A stretch of DNA of 64,000 nucleotides from CAVVUF01 sp963751425 (GCA_963751425.1 CAVVUF010000001.1:1674001-1738000); one strand, 5' to 3'; shown: positions 17,342 through 26,129, numbered from the stretch's first letter. Translations and numbers: made by a program. The notes: generated from the sequence alone by a model not told the origin.

Positions 17342-18309
17342 TGAATTTGTCTGTCATTATTCCTGTTTTTAATGAAGTCGAAAGCTTGCCATTATTGCAT
17401 CAAGCGATTTATCAAGCGTTGGATCCGCTTGACATTGCATGGGAGGCTGTTCTTGTCGATGATGGAAGTACAGACGGGAGCCAGAAAGTATTAGAAGACC
17501 TGGCTGAGGCTGATCCGGAACACATGACAGTAGTTTTGTTGCGGCGTAATTTTGGACAAACGGCTGCAATAGCGGCTGGGATAGATCACTCTCAGGGAGA
17601 TATCATTGTCCTATCGGATGCCGATCTGCAAAACGACCCGGCTGACATTCCAATGATGCTGGAAAAAATAAATGATGGGTATGACGTGGTTAGCGGCTGG
17701 CGTATCAACCGGCAAGATACTTTTATAACGCGCACCCTGCCTTCTCGCATGGCCAATGGATTGATCTCCTGGGTTACCGGTGTTCACTTGCATGACTATG
17801 GATGTACACTTAAAGCCTACCGTCGTGAGGTTCTGACCGGGTTTCGCTTATACGGTGAAATGCACCGTTTCATCCCGGTCTATGCTCGCATGGTAGGCGC
17901 AAAAATGATCGAGGTCCCCGTCCACCATCATGCCCGTCGATTCGGCAAAGCCAAGTATGGGCTTGGGCGAACGATTAAAGTTGTTTTAGATTTATTCACG
18001 GTCAAGTTCCTGTTAAGTTATTCAGCCAAGCCGATTTACCTATTCGGCGGGGCTGGTATTTTCTTGATGGGTGTTAGTGTGCTGACTATACTGTATGCGA
18101 TTATTGACAGGTTGTTCATTACCGGTCTCCACTTGAATAGAAATCCGCTGCTCACTCTTAGCGTAATGTTGTTTAGCCTGGGATTCCAGTCCATTCTTAT
18201 GGGATTAATCGCTGAGCAGTTGGCGCGTACATATCATGAGTTGCAGGATAAACCAACTTATACTGTGCAGCGCGTGATTCCTAAACAACCCAATTCTGAA
18301 TCCTCATGA
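17338..18309 (+). CDS. DPM1/GtrB-like GT2 polyprenyl-phosphate glycosyltransferase
   Basis: 323-residue GT2 enzyme with an N-terminal GT-A domain. It shows VIIPVFNE, VDDGSTDGS and the metal-binding DAD in LSDADLQNDP (near residue 95), then two C-terminal membrane helices near residues 230-250 and 268-292. This is the layout of bacterial dolichol-phosphate-mannose synthase homologues and GtrB proteins. They transfer a hexose from a nucleotide donor to undecaprenyl phosphate, providing the substrate for GT-C enzymes such as the ones just upstream. The ATG overlaps the previous stop; an adjacent second ATG at 17341 is equally possible. The next gene overlaps by four bases. Confidence 0.85.
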   Translation: MMNLSVIIPVFNEVESLPLLHQAIYQALDPLDIAWEAVLVDDGSTDGSQKVLEDLAEADPEHMTVVLLRRNFGQTAAIAAGIDHSQGDIIVLSDADLQNDPADIPMMLEKINDGYDVVSGWRINRQDTFITRTLPSRMANGLISWVTGVHLHDYGCTLKAYRREVLTGFRLYGEMHRFIPVYARMVGAKMIEVPVHHHARRFGKAKYGLGRTIKVVLDLFTVKFLLSYSAKPIYLFGGAGIFLMGVSVLTILYAIIDRLFITGLHLNRNPLLTLSVMLFSLGFQSILMGLIAEQLARTYHELQDKPTYTVQRVIPKQPNSESS

Positions 18310-19235
18310 GAAAATCGAGCAGTATGTTTTCCAAGAAGAATCTACCAAATATTCTTCGTTGGGTGGGTACGTTGCTGGCTTTGGTGTTGTTGATCTACCT
18401 GCTTAGCCAGCAAGGATGGTATGAGATCATCTACGCTTTTCGGCAGGTGCCTCTTTGGCGTTTTTTATTAGCCTTGGGTTTGACTTTCATCTCTCGATTT
18501 GCTGTAACTGGGCGCTGGCATATCTTATTACGATCGGCTGAAATAAATATCCCTTTCAGCCAAACATTGCAGATAACCTTCGCAGGCCTTTTCGCCTCAA
18601 ACTTCCTCCCCACCACCATTGGTGGAGATGTAATTCGCCTGGGAGGTGTGATCCGGTTTGGTTATGACCGGGCCATCAGTTTAGCTTCCCTGGTTGTAGA
18701 CCGGTTGGTAGGTATGGCTGGCATGGGAATGGCAGCCTTGACTTTAATCTTCAGTTTGCCAGCACTTTTTCATGCTCTGAAGCTTAGTTTCCCTGCCAGC
18801 ATAGTTGTCATGCAAGCTGGCTGGTGGTATCGAACGAATGAACGCTTGAAGGGCGCCTTTATTCACATCCTTGATGCACTGCGATTATGGTTGTCACAGC
18901 CAAAGTCGATACTTGAAGCGCTGGGTTTCACATGGGTGCACATGCTGTGTGTTTTTGGCTCGATCTGGATACTGCTGCCTGGTTTAGGAGAGACAATGCC
19001 TTTCTGGCAAATTGCTGGGCTGTGGGCATTAACCTACTTTGTCACCTTACTCCCCATCTCAGTAAATGGGCTAGGCGTGCAAGAATTATCGATGACCTTT
19101 TTTTTCACCACCTTTGGAGGGATTTCGACTACTAACGCCTTGACGATTGCCCTATTTATGCGCATCTTGCCCATGTTTGCCAGCCTTCCCGGAGCCATCT
19201 TTATCCCTGGTATACTGGCAGGAGATAAGAAGTGA
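18306..19235 (+). CDS. Lysylphosphatidylglycerol-synthase-TM-domain (UPF0104/AglD-like) membrane protein
   Basis: 309-residue integral membrane protein with about seven to eight helices. The segments LRWVGTLLALVLLIYLLS, ASNFLPTTIGGDVIRL and SLVVDRLVGMAGM are hallmarks of the LPG_synthase_TM family. Free-standing members with no C-terminal lysyltransferase domain are common in polysaccharide clusters, where they accompany DPM-like GT2 enzymes and are proposed to act on lipid carriers. The biochemical role is not established. It overlaps both neighbours by four bases and so is part of the same translationally coupled operon. Confidence 0.8.
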   Translation: MRKSSSMFSKKNLPNILRWVGTLLALVLLIYLLSQQGWYEIIYAFRQVPLWRFLLALGLTFISRFAVTGRWHILLRSAEINIPFSQTLQITFAGLFASNFLPTTIGGDVIRLGGVIRFGYDRAISLASLVVDRLVGMAGMGMAALTLIFSLPALFHALKLSFPASIVVMQAGWWYRTNERLKGAFIHILDALRLWLSQPKSILEALGFTWVHMLCVFGSIWILLPGLGETMPFWQIAGLWALTYFVTLLPISVNGLGVQELSMTFFFTTFGGISTTNALTIALFMRILPMFASLPGAIFIPGILAGDKK

Positions 19236-20927
19236 GAATTCGAACATCCCTGGTGTATGGATTCTTCTTTATCCCAATCGTTCTTTATACCTGGCTGTTG
19301 TTAGGGCCATATGGGAATCTTATCGACGGTCCCAGACGGCGAGGGGTGGTATTCCTGACGATTATAATCATCATCACAGGTTTGCTTGCACATTTCAAAA
19401 AGATACATTGGTTCCCTGCTTCCATAATGGCATTGGTGGGGTATGCCTCGTTTTATAAGGTCTTTACATTTATATCGGATGTTTCCAGCTTCCCATTTTC
19501 CTTGGGATGGTCCGAGGCGAGCCGGTATTATTATGCTTCGCTTTTCTTCTCAGAGCGTTTGTATAACCTGCATGTCCCAACCAGTGTCCTGCACCCCAGC
19601 CGATATTTAATGCAGGCGATTCCATTCTTAATAACAGGTTTGCCGCTCTGGTTCCACCGTCTTTGGCAGGTCTTCCTTTGGATTGGCTTTACCATGGGCA
19701 CAGGGTTTGCGCTGGCGCGCCGGTTGAAACAAGGCTGGGTACTCGCTCTTTGGGCTTTCCTATTTCTATTGCAGGGACCGGTCTATTACCATCTATTGGT
19801 CATGGTGATTTTGATTTTATTGGGAATAAAGCCGCGTCGATTTTGGCTCTCTCTTGCGGTAGTTCTGGCAGCTTCGGTTTGGGCTGGCATCAGCCGGGTG
19901 AATTGGTTCCCCGTTCCTGGCGTATTGGCTGCAGCTTTGTACTTACTTGAAGTTCCCGTAGAGAAGAAATCGATCTGGCGTTTTAGTATACCCCCTGCTC
20001 TGTGGATATTATTGGGCACCGGAACAGCGTTTTTGTCTCAGCGCCTGTATATTCTGTGGTCTGGGAATCCAGCCGATCAGTTTGGCTCTGGCTTCACCTC
20101 AGATCTACTATGGTACCGCTTGTATCCCAGCCCCACGTACCCGGGAGGCATCCTGCGGAACCTCGTTTGGGTTATGCTGCCATTGTTGCTGATCATCATT
20201 GTCCGCATGTGTGTTTTGTAGACGGCAATTGCATTGGCTGCGTCATTTGGGCTTGTGGGCGGGTTTGATTGCCCTGTTTATCATTGGCTTGATCGTTAGC
20301 GTCAAGATCGGTGGTGGAAGTAACTTACACAACATGGACGCTTTTCTTGTCATGCTGATGATCGTAGGGAGTTACCTCTATTTCGAGAAATTCGGCAAGG
20401 AAACCGAAGATGAACCTGGAAATCCCAAACCGTTAAAAGCGCTTGTCTACTTCGCAGTCTGTGTTCCGATCTTTTTTGCGATAACATCAGGAGGACGACC
20501 TCCAGCTTACGACTTCGCAGCCGCCCAAAAAAATCTTGCGTTGCTAAAAGAAGACCTTCAACCGATTGCCCAGGAAAACGGAAAAATCCTGTTCATTGAC
20601 CAACGTCACCTATTAACTTTCGGATACTTGAAAGATATTCCTTTAGTGCCAGATTACGAGTTGGTTTTCATGATGGAAATGGTAATGGCTGGAAATCGCT
20701 CATACCTTGACAAATTTGTTTCCGACGTGAAAAACCAACGATTTGCAGCAATCGTCAGTGGGGAGCAGCCGATGACTAAACAGGGCCGTGCTTATGCATT
20801 TGGAGAAGAGAATGATGCCTGGGTGAAAGAAGTAGCAGAGCCGCTATTGTGCTATTATCAGAAAAGCACCGAATTGGAGGGAATCAATCTGGTTATCTAT
20901 TTGCCTCGCGAGACACCCTGTAAGTGA
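19232..20927 (+). CDS. Multipass membrane protein with extracytoplasmic C-terminal domain (reading frame broken)
   Basis: Two overlapping frames (19232-20221 and the following frame to 20927) make one protein of about 565 residues once a single extra base in the GTGTGTTTT stretch near 20206-20214 is removed. The junction then reads IIIVRMC then FCRRQLHW. The first 400 residues hold about ten to eleven helices. The remainder is soluble, with a Rossmann-like NGKILFIDQRHLLTFGYL segment. The overall plan is that of GT-C-like or polymerase-like polysaccharide proteins, but I do not recognise the family. It overlaps the LPG-synthase-TM gene by four bases and closes this operon, since the next gene has its own promoter. 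Confidence 0.55.
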
Positions 20928-20933
20928 TATAAT
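20925..20933 (+). promoter_or_regulatory. Extended -10 promoter before the methyltransferase gene
   Basis: TGA followed by a perfect TATAAT (20928-20933) is an extended -10 starting at the stop codon of the preceding gene. Transcription from about 20940 would leave a 19-nt leader carrying AGGAGG (20949-20954). Confidence 0.5.
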
Positions 20934-20958
20934 ACCTGCCGCTTAACAGGAGGAAGGT

Positions 20959-21759
20959 ATGAAAATTAATTATCAAGAAACCACTAACGACCTGCTCACG
21001 CGAATTGATATTCATCAAAAATTCGGCAGCCGCGATATTGACCAATGGATGCTGGAATTACTCCAGGTCCAAAAAGGTTCACGCATCCTGGATGTGGGCT
21101 GTGGGGCAGGCAAGCAATGCTTTGTATTTGATAAAGCATTGGTAGGTGAGGCTGACATTACCGGGGGCGATGTTTCTGCGGAATTGCTTGAGAAGGCGCG
21201 CCAGGAAAATGCTAAACTGGGCAGCCGGGTGAAGTTCATTGACCTGGATTTCAACAAGCGGTTCCCCTTTGAAGATGATCAATTTGATTTACTCTCCGCA
21301 TGCTTCACGATTTACTATGCTGATGATATTCCCTTCACAATCCGTGAAATGCATCGAGTTTTAAAGCCTGGCGGACGTTTATTTACCACTGGACCCATGC
21401 CAGAAAATAAGCGCCTCTTCTACGATATCATCCAAGAGGCCACTCAGAAAACGATCCCTCCCATGCCCGGCAGCTCACGCTATGGCAGCCTGATCTTAAA
21501 TGCCATCAAAACAACTTTCTTTAAAGTGGACATCCATATCTTTGAGAATCCCCTGACTTTTGTGGAGATCGATCCTTTCCTGGCATATACACGTGCGTCC
21601 CTATCTGAAGATCGAAAACTGTGGACGAGTCTTTTCCAGGAAAAGGATGATTTCGAAAAAGTAATGAGCCAGATTGAAAGGGTAGCAGCTCGGCGTTTGG
21701 AACAAGATGGTCAATTAGTCATGACAAAAGTTGTGGGTGGCTTTGTAGCCACAAAGTAG
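20959..21759 (+). CDS. Class I SAM-dependent methyltransferase (Methyltransf_11-like)
   Basis: 266 residues. The SAM-binding motif ILDVGCGAGKQCF (near residues 39-51) is followed by the acidic loop GGDVSAELLEKA and by FDLLSACFTIYYADD, with HRVLKPGGRLFTTGP after it, the usual order for class I enzymes acting on small molecules. The substrate is unknown. Next to a PIG-L deacetylase in a polysaccharide locus, O- or N-methylation of a sugar is plausible. AGGAGGAAGG precedes the ATG with ideal spacing, and the gene has its own extended -10 promoter, so it starts a new transcription unit. Confidence 0.83.
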   Translation: MKINYQETTNDLLTRIDIHQKFGSRDIDQWMLELLQVQKGSRILDVGCGAGKQCFVFDKALVGEADITGGDVSAELLEKARQENAKLGSRVKFIDLDFNKRFPFEDDQFDLLSACFTIYYADDIPFTIREMHRVLKPGGRLFTTGPMPENKRLFYDIIQEATQKTIPPMPGSSRYGSLILNAIKTTFFKVDIHIFENPLTFVEIDPFLAYTRASLSEDRKLWTSLFQEKDDFEKVMSQIERVAARRLEQDGQLVMTKVVGGFVATK

Positions 21760-21765
21760 ATCACA

Positions 21766-22410
21766 ATGGCGGGAATGCTTTTTTATGGCAAGAGAGTTTG
21801 TTTTATAGGTGCACATCCAGATGATATTGAGCTGGGCTGTGGTGCCTTGATTTCCAACATATTCAACCAGACTGAAATTTTATGCGTGACACTTTCGGAT
21901 AACCAGAAAAATCCTGCTCTGAAAAACTTAGTAGAAGAACATTACAATAGTATGGCCCAGTTAGGGCTCCCCCGTGAAAGCGTTCTCCTGGAAAGCTTTA
22001 CTACGCGGCGCTTCCCGCAAGATCGGCAGGAAATTCTCGAATATTTGTACAGCCTCAATAAAAAATTCCACCCAGAAATTGTTTTCACCCACACACGCTC
22101 AGATATCCACCAGGATCATGTACAGGTAACCGAGGAAGTATTACGAGCTTTTCGCGGTACAACCGTGTTGGGATATGATGTTACCCGCAGCAGCTATGGC
22201 TTTTTCCCCCATTTCCTTGTGGAAGTGACCGAGAAAGATTTAGAGCGTAAAATTGCTGCCTTAGCACAATATAAAACCTACAACGACAAATATTATTTTT
22301 CACCAGAGCTGATTCGGGCTACATTGATCCGGCATGGAGCGCTCGCAGAATTCCCCTTAGCGGAGGGCTTCGATATTCAGCGTATTGTGGGTAGTTTTGG
22401 AAAAGCATAA
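21766..22410 (+). CDS. PIG-L/LmbE-family zinc N-deacetylase
   Basis: 214-residue PIG-L domain protein. Metal-binding motif 1 is AHPDDIELGCG (near residues 16-26), and the later histidine motif is IHQDHVQV (near residue 115). PIG-L enzymes remove N-acetyl groups from GlcNAc-containing glycoconjugates or small thiols. In this context a deacetylation of an amino sugar on a nucleotide or lipid carrier is likely. It begins six bases after the methyltransferase stop, so the two are probably co-transcribed as a two-gene unit ahead of the regulator's own promoter. Confidence 0.87.
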   Translation: MAGMLFYGKRVCFIGAHPDDIELGCGALISNIFNQTEILCVTLSDNQKNPALKNLVEEHYNSMAQLGLPRESVLLESFTTRRFPQDRQEILEYLYSLNKKFHPEIVFTHTRSDIHQDHVQVTEEVLRAFRGTTVLGYDVTRSSYGFFPHFLVEVTEKDLERKIAALAQYKTYNDKYYFSPELIRATLIRHGALAEFPLAEGFDIQRIVGSFGKA

Positions 22411-22437
22411 ATAACGCGCCTGCGATCGATCTGCCAC

Positions 22438-22465
22438 TTGACCGTGATCAATCTTTGGTTATAAT
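22438..22465 (+). promoter_or_regulatory. Promoter of the winged-helix regulator gene
   Basis: TTGACC (22438-22443), a 16-nt spacer and a perfect TATAAT (22460-22465) make the best-formed promoter in the window. The start point would be near 22472, leaving a leader of about 15 nt. The -10 hexamer overlaps a 17-bp palindrome. Confidence 0.6.
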
Positions 22466-22479
22466 TCAATTATTGAATT
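22463..22479. promoter_or_regulatory. Palindromic operator overlapping the -10 and start site
   Basis: AATTCAAT, a central T and ATTGAATT form a perfect dyad with 8-bp arms from 22463 to 22479. It shares three bases with the -10 hexamer and covers the expected transcription start, where bound repressor would block polymerase. It lies eight bases before the start codon of a winged-helix protein, so autorepression is the natural reading, although binding is inferred. Confidence 0.6.
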
Positions 22480-22486
22480 TTGGATT

Positions 22487-22987
22487 ATGGATACATCCCA
22501 AGAACCCGTACGCAATCTTGTTCTTCTAGAACAGATTGCCGATAATCCTGATGTAACTCAGGCATCCCTGGCGATACGCCTGGGGGTAGCCGTTGGAACA
22601 GTCAACTTCCTCTTGAAGAGATTGATTGCCAAGGGTTATGTAAAGGTTAAGCGTGCTGAACGACGCAAGCTGCGTTATATCATCACGCCAGAGGGGATTG
22701 CTTTTCGTACTCACCTTACTGTAGATTATGTCAACCAAACAATGCTGCTCTACCGAAACACTCGCCAGCATGTAGGAGAATTGATCGGTGCGGTAAAACA
22801 AAATGGTTTTGACCGGGTCCGTATAGCAGGAGATGGCGACATTGCCGATATCTGCCGGCTCACGTGCCTTGAACAAGGGATCAAAGTCGTCGACCAGGAA
22901 GAGGTACCCGGATTGGTGATCAATGGGTTGAAAGTCTCGCTTGATCTTAAGGAAAGGATAGATGGAGGTGAAGTCCATGCTGACTAA
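22487..22987 (+). CDS. Winged-helix transcriptional regulator with Rossmann-like C-terminal half
   Basis: 166 residues. The N-terminal half (about 8-75) is a winged helix-turn-helix: LLEQIADNPDVTQASLAIRL, then the recognition helix region VAVGTVNFLLKRLIAKGYV and the wing RRKLRYIITPEG, similar to regulators associated with exopolysaccharide loci. The C-terminal half contains VRIAGDGDIADI (112-122) followed by GIKVVDQEEV. This is the pattern of a small Rossmann-like beta-alpha-beta unit and could bind a nucleotide or nucleotide sugar. The ATG sits just after a palindromic operator on its own promoter and has no good ribosome site. The 3' end overlaps the next gene, so the downstream genes may be under its control. 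Confidence 0.75.
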   Translation: MDTSQEPVRNLVLLEQIADNPDVTQASLAIRLGVAVGTVNFLLKRLIAKGYVKVKRAERRKLRYIITPEGIAFRTHLTVDYVNQTMLLYRNTRQHVGELIGAVKQNGFDRVRIAGDGDIADICRLTCLEQGIKVVDQEEVPGLVINGLKVSLDLKERIDGGEVHAD

Positions 22988-23957
22988 TACTTCTTCAGAG
23001 TTGTTTTGGAGAAATAAGCGTGTTATTGTGACCGGCGGGGCGGGGTTTTTAGGGTCATTTGTGACCAAAAAACTGCAGGAAAAAGGCGCTAGCCAGATTT
23101 TCGTGCCGTTGATCGAGCAGTATAACCTGGTGGAAGTCTCAGAAATTCAGCGTATGTTTGAAGATGCGTCGGTTGGCAATTCTGTCCTCGAGACAATCGT
23201 CATTCACCTTGCAGCCCTAGCCGGTGGTATCGGTGCTAATCGAGCGCGGCCGGCGGATTTCTTTTACATCAACTTGATGATGGGGGTGCAGTTAATGCAC
23301 GAATCCTGGAAGCGCGGAGTAAGTAAGTTTGTTGCCATTGGAACGGTTTGCGCTTATCCGAAGATTACACCGCTGCCCTTCCGCGAGGAAAATTTATGGG
23401 ATGGATATCCAGAGGAAACCAATGCTCCCTATGGCTTAGCCAAGAAGATGCTCTTAGTTCAAGCACAGGCCTATCGGGAGCAATATGACTTCAATGCGAT
23501 TTACCTGCTGCCTGTGAACCTGTATGGCCCTCGAGATAATTTTAACCTTGAAAGCTCACATGTAATCCCTGCCTTGATCCGCAAGTGCCTGGAAGCCAAA
23601 GAACGTGGCGATCAGCAGGTGGTTTTATGGGGAGATGGCTCTCCAACCCGCGAATTTCTTTATGCTGGAGATGCTGCCGAAGGGATTTTACTGGCAGCTC
23701 AAAAATATAATAGCAGTGAACCGGTAAATCTAGGATCGGGTAAAGAGATCAGTATTAGAGATCTGGCGGAAATGATTGCACGGTTGACCGGTTTCAAAGG
23801 AGAGATTGTTTGGGACACGAGCAAGCCAAATGGACAGCCGCGGCGGGCACTCGATACCAGTCGAGCAGAAAAGTTCTTCGGGTTCAAAGCAGCGGTTCCC
23901 TTCGAAGAAGGTTTGCAGCAGACCATTGGCTGGTACCTGGAGAACCGGAAAAAGTAA
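22977..23957 (+). CDS. GDP-L-fucose synthase-like NAD-dependent epimerase/reductase
   Basis: Extended SDR of about 326 residues from the ATG at 22977; an ATG at 22962 would add five residues. GGAGGTGA at 22964-22971 favours 22977. The NAD motif is GGAGFLGSF. The segment AALAGGIGANRARPADFFY is close to the signature of Fcl/WcaG enzymes, which convert GDP-4-keto-6-deoxymannose to GDP-fucose, and YGLAKK supplies the catalytic Tyr/Lys. No GDP-mannose 4,6-dehydratase is present in the window, so the substrate is uncertain and another nucleotide sugar is possible. It overlaps the regulator gene by 11 bases and precedes the ABC exporter. Confidence 0.78.
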   Translation: MLTNTSSELFWRNKRVIVTGGAGFLGSFVTKKLQEKGASQIFVPLIEQYNLVEVSEIQRMFEDASVGNSVLETIVIHLAALAGGIGANRARPADFFYINLMMGVQLMHESWKRGVSKFVAIGTVCAYPKITPLPFREENLWDGYPEETNAPYGLAKKMLLVQAQAYREQYDFNAIYLLPVNLYGPRDNFNLESSHVIPALIRKCLEAKERGDQQVVLWGDGSPTREFLYAGDAAEGILLAAQKYNSSEPVNLGSGKEISIRDLAEMIARLTGFKGEIVWDTSKPNGQPRRALDTSRAEKFFGFKAAVPFEEGLQQTIGWYLENRKK

Positions 23958-23961
23958 AAAT

Positions 23962-24834
23962 ATGTCTTCTTCTCCAGGGTCTGTTCAAAAACGTGACAGC
24001 GTTTTATTCATCCGGCCTACGCGTGGATTTGGCTCACTCAACCTGCATGATTTGTGGGTATATCGTGAGTTAATCTATTTCATGACCTGGCGTGACCTAA
24101 AAGTCCGCTATAAACAAACGGCATTGGGTGTTGCTTGGGCTGTGCTGCAACCCTTCTTGCGGATGGTGGTTTTTAGCTTTTTGTTTGGAGGAATCGCAAA
24201 CCTTTCTTCGGAAGGTTTGCCTTATCCATTGTTTAGCTTTGCTGGTTTACTGCCCTGGACCCTCTTCGCAAAAGCGCTGGGGGATGCCGGGCGTTCAATG
24301 GTCACGAACCGCAATATGATCACCAAGGTTTATTTCCCCCGTATGATCATCCCCCTAGCTTCCGTTCTGAGTGGTGTGGTTGATTTTATGATCGCTTTCA
24401 TGGTCTTGATTGGGATGATGATTTATTACGATATGAAGCCAGGCAGTGGGTTTAACTTTGTCTGGTCATGGGCGCTGCTAACATTGCCTCTCTTACTCCT
24501 CCTGGCGATGGCAACAGCTTTGGGAGCAAGTCTATGGCTTTCGGCGATGAATGTAATCTACCGTGATGTCGGTTATATACTCCCGTTTCTAACTGATATG
24601 TGGTTTTTTATCACGCCCGTCGTTTACTCAATCTCCGAAATCCCTGAACAGCTTCAATTCCTGTATTCCATCAATCCGATGACCGGTGTAGTGGAGGGGT
24701 TCCGCTGGGCATTATTGGGTACCCCGGCGCCTGGCCCGATGATCTTTGTTTCATCACTCGTAACACTTTTCCTTTTGGTTACGGGCTTGTTCTATTTCCG
24801 CCGAATGGAGCGCAGTTTTGCGGATGAAATCTAA
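23962..24834 (+). CDS. ABC-2 polysaccharide exporter, membrane subunit (Wzm-like)
   Basis: About 290 residues with six hydrophobic segments. The cytoplasmic N-terminus contains ELIYFMTWRDLKVRYKQTAL, and GVAWAVLQPFLRMVVFSFLF follows; both are strongly conserved in Wzm/TagG permeases that export undecaprenyl-linked polysaccharide. The frame is open further upstream but only within the preceding gene, and the family N-terminus fits the ATG at 23962. The ATPase gene follows with a one-base overlap (TAATG). Export is coupled to ATP hydrolysis by that partner. Confidence 0.9.
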   Translation: MSSSPGSVQKRDSVLFIRPTRGFGSLNLHDLWVYRELIYFMTWRDLKVRYKQTALGVAWAVLQPFLRMVVFSFLFGGIANLSSEGLPYPLFSFAGLLPWTLFAKALGDAGRSMVTNRNMITKVYFPRMIIPLASVLSGVVDFMIAFMVLIGMMIYYDMKPGSGFNFVWSWALLTLPLLLLLAMATALGASLWLSAMNVIYRDVGYILPFLTDMWFFITPVVYSISEIPEQLQFLYSINPMTGVVEGFRWALLGTPAPGPMIFVSSLVTLFLLVTGLFYFRRMERSFADEI

Positions 24835-26129
24835 TGGATGATGTTGTGATTCGGGTTGAGAAATTGAGCAAGCAATATCGGATCGGGCTGGCATCTGACC
24901 GTTATCGAACGCTGCGCGATACAGTGGTAGACACAGTCTCTCGGCCCTTCCATGCCGCCAAAAAACTTTTTACTGGTCCGACAATTCAGCCTGAAAACAC
25001 CAAGGGTATTCTCTGGGCATTACGAGATGTGTCCTTTGAGATCCAACGCGGGAGAATTTTTGGGATCATTGGTCGAAACGGTGCTGGAAAATCCACTTTG
25101 CTCAAAATCTTATCGCGAGTTACAGAACCCAGTGAAGGTTCTGTCATGCTGTGTGGGCGCGTTGGCGCTCTACTCGAAGTCGGCACTGGTTTTCACCTGG
25201 AATTGACCGGGCGCGAAAATATCTACCTGAATGGCGCCATCTTGGGGATGAGACGCACAGAGATCGATCGGAAGTTTGATGAGATCGTCGATTTTTCCGA
25301 AGTAGAACAGTTTATCGACACGCCAGTCAAGCGTTATTCCAGTGGTATGTATCTTCGCCTAGCCTTTGCTGTCGCTGCTCACTTGGAACCCGAAATTCTC
25401 GTGGTCGATGAAGTGCTGGCTGTAGGAGATGCCGAATTCCAACGTAAGTGCCTGGGGAAAATGAGCGATGTAGCGCAAGAAGGCAGAACAGTGCTGTTTG
25501 TCAGCCATAATATGTCCGCCATTCTTCGTTTGACAGAGCAAGCGATTGTTTTGGAGAAAGGCAAGCTTGTTTTACAGGCACCCACCGCCCAGGCGATCGA
25601 TTATTACATGTCTTCTGGTTTTTCCGACATAGGCGAACGCGAGTGGCAGCCCGATGAGGTGCCCATGGATTCTGCACCGTTCACGCCCCTGGCGCTGAGA
25701 GTGAAAGATCACCGGGGACGCATTGTGGATACGCTGCGTTCAACAGAGCCGATAACGATTGAGGTCGAGTACAAGCTGAGCAACTCGATCACCGGCTTGC
25801 GTGTGGGAATATACCTGCTTACGCTGCGAGGAGAATATGTGTTCACTTCCTTTGATATCGACCAGCCTGAGAAATTTGAGCAATACAGTATACGCCCAGG
25901 TGGACATTACTTCAGCCGCTGTACCATCCCTGGCGACTACTTGAACGACGGACGATACGTTCTGGCGATAAACGCCAGCACATTCCGTATGAAGAGGTAT
26001 TTTCAGGACGATCATGTGCTGGCCATCACGGTGGATGGCACCGGCGCGCCGGGAAAACAATGGCCTGAACCGCGCCTGGGACCTGTTCGACCCAGGCTGG
26101 AATGGCAGATCGAGAGAATAGAAGCATGA
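24834..26129 (+). CDS. ABC-2 polysaccharide exporter, ATP-binding subunit with carbohydrate-binding tail (Wzt-like)
   Basis: 431 residues. The nucleotide-binding domain has Walker A GRNGAGKS (80-87), signature YSSGM (168-172), Walker B ILVVDEVL (188-195) and the H-loop SHN. The TGRENIYLNGAILGM stretch is typical of O-antigen/teichoic exporters. From about residue 275 a beta-rich Wzt_C-type domain follows. In known Wzt proteins this tail recognises the modified non-reducing end of the finished chain before export. The gene overlaps the permease by one base and the following gene by four, so the exporter is made with the transferase downstream. Confidence 0.92.
   Translation: MDDVVIRVEKLSKQYRIGLASDRYRTLRDTVVDTVSRPFHAAKKLFTGPTIQPENTKGILWALRDVSFEIQRGRIFGIIGRNGAGKSTLLKILSRVTEPSEGSVMLCGRVGALLEVGTGFHLELTGRENIYLNGAILGMRRTEIDRKFDEIVDFSEVEQFIDTPVKRYSSGMYLRLAFAVAAHLEPEILVVDEVLAVGDAEFQRKCLGKMSDVAQEGRTVLFVSHNMSAILRLTEQAIVLEKGKLVLQAPTAQAIDYYMSSGFSDIGEREWQPDEVPMDSAPFTPLALRVKDHRGRIVDTLRSTEPITIEVEYKLSNSITGLRVGIYLLTLRGEYVFTSFDIDQPEKFEQYSIRPGGHYFSRCTIPGDYLNDGRYVLAINASTFRMKRYFQDDHVLAITVDGTGAPGKQWPEPRLGPVRPRLEWQIERIEA

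Noticed and set aside
22526..23068. Long minus-strand open frame across the regulator gene
   Set aside because: It mirrors a well-supported + strand gene with operator and promoter, has no recognisable motifs and no minus-strand signals.
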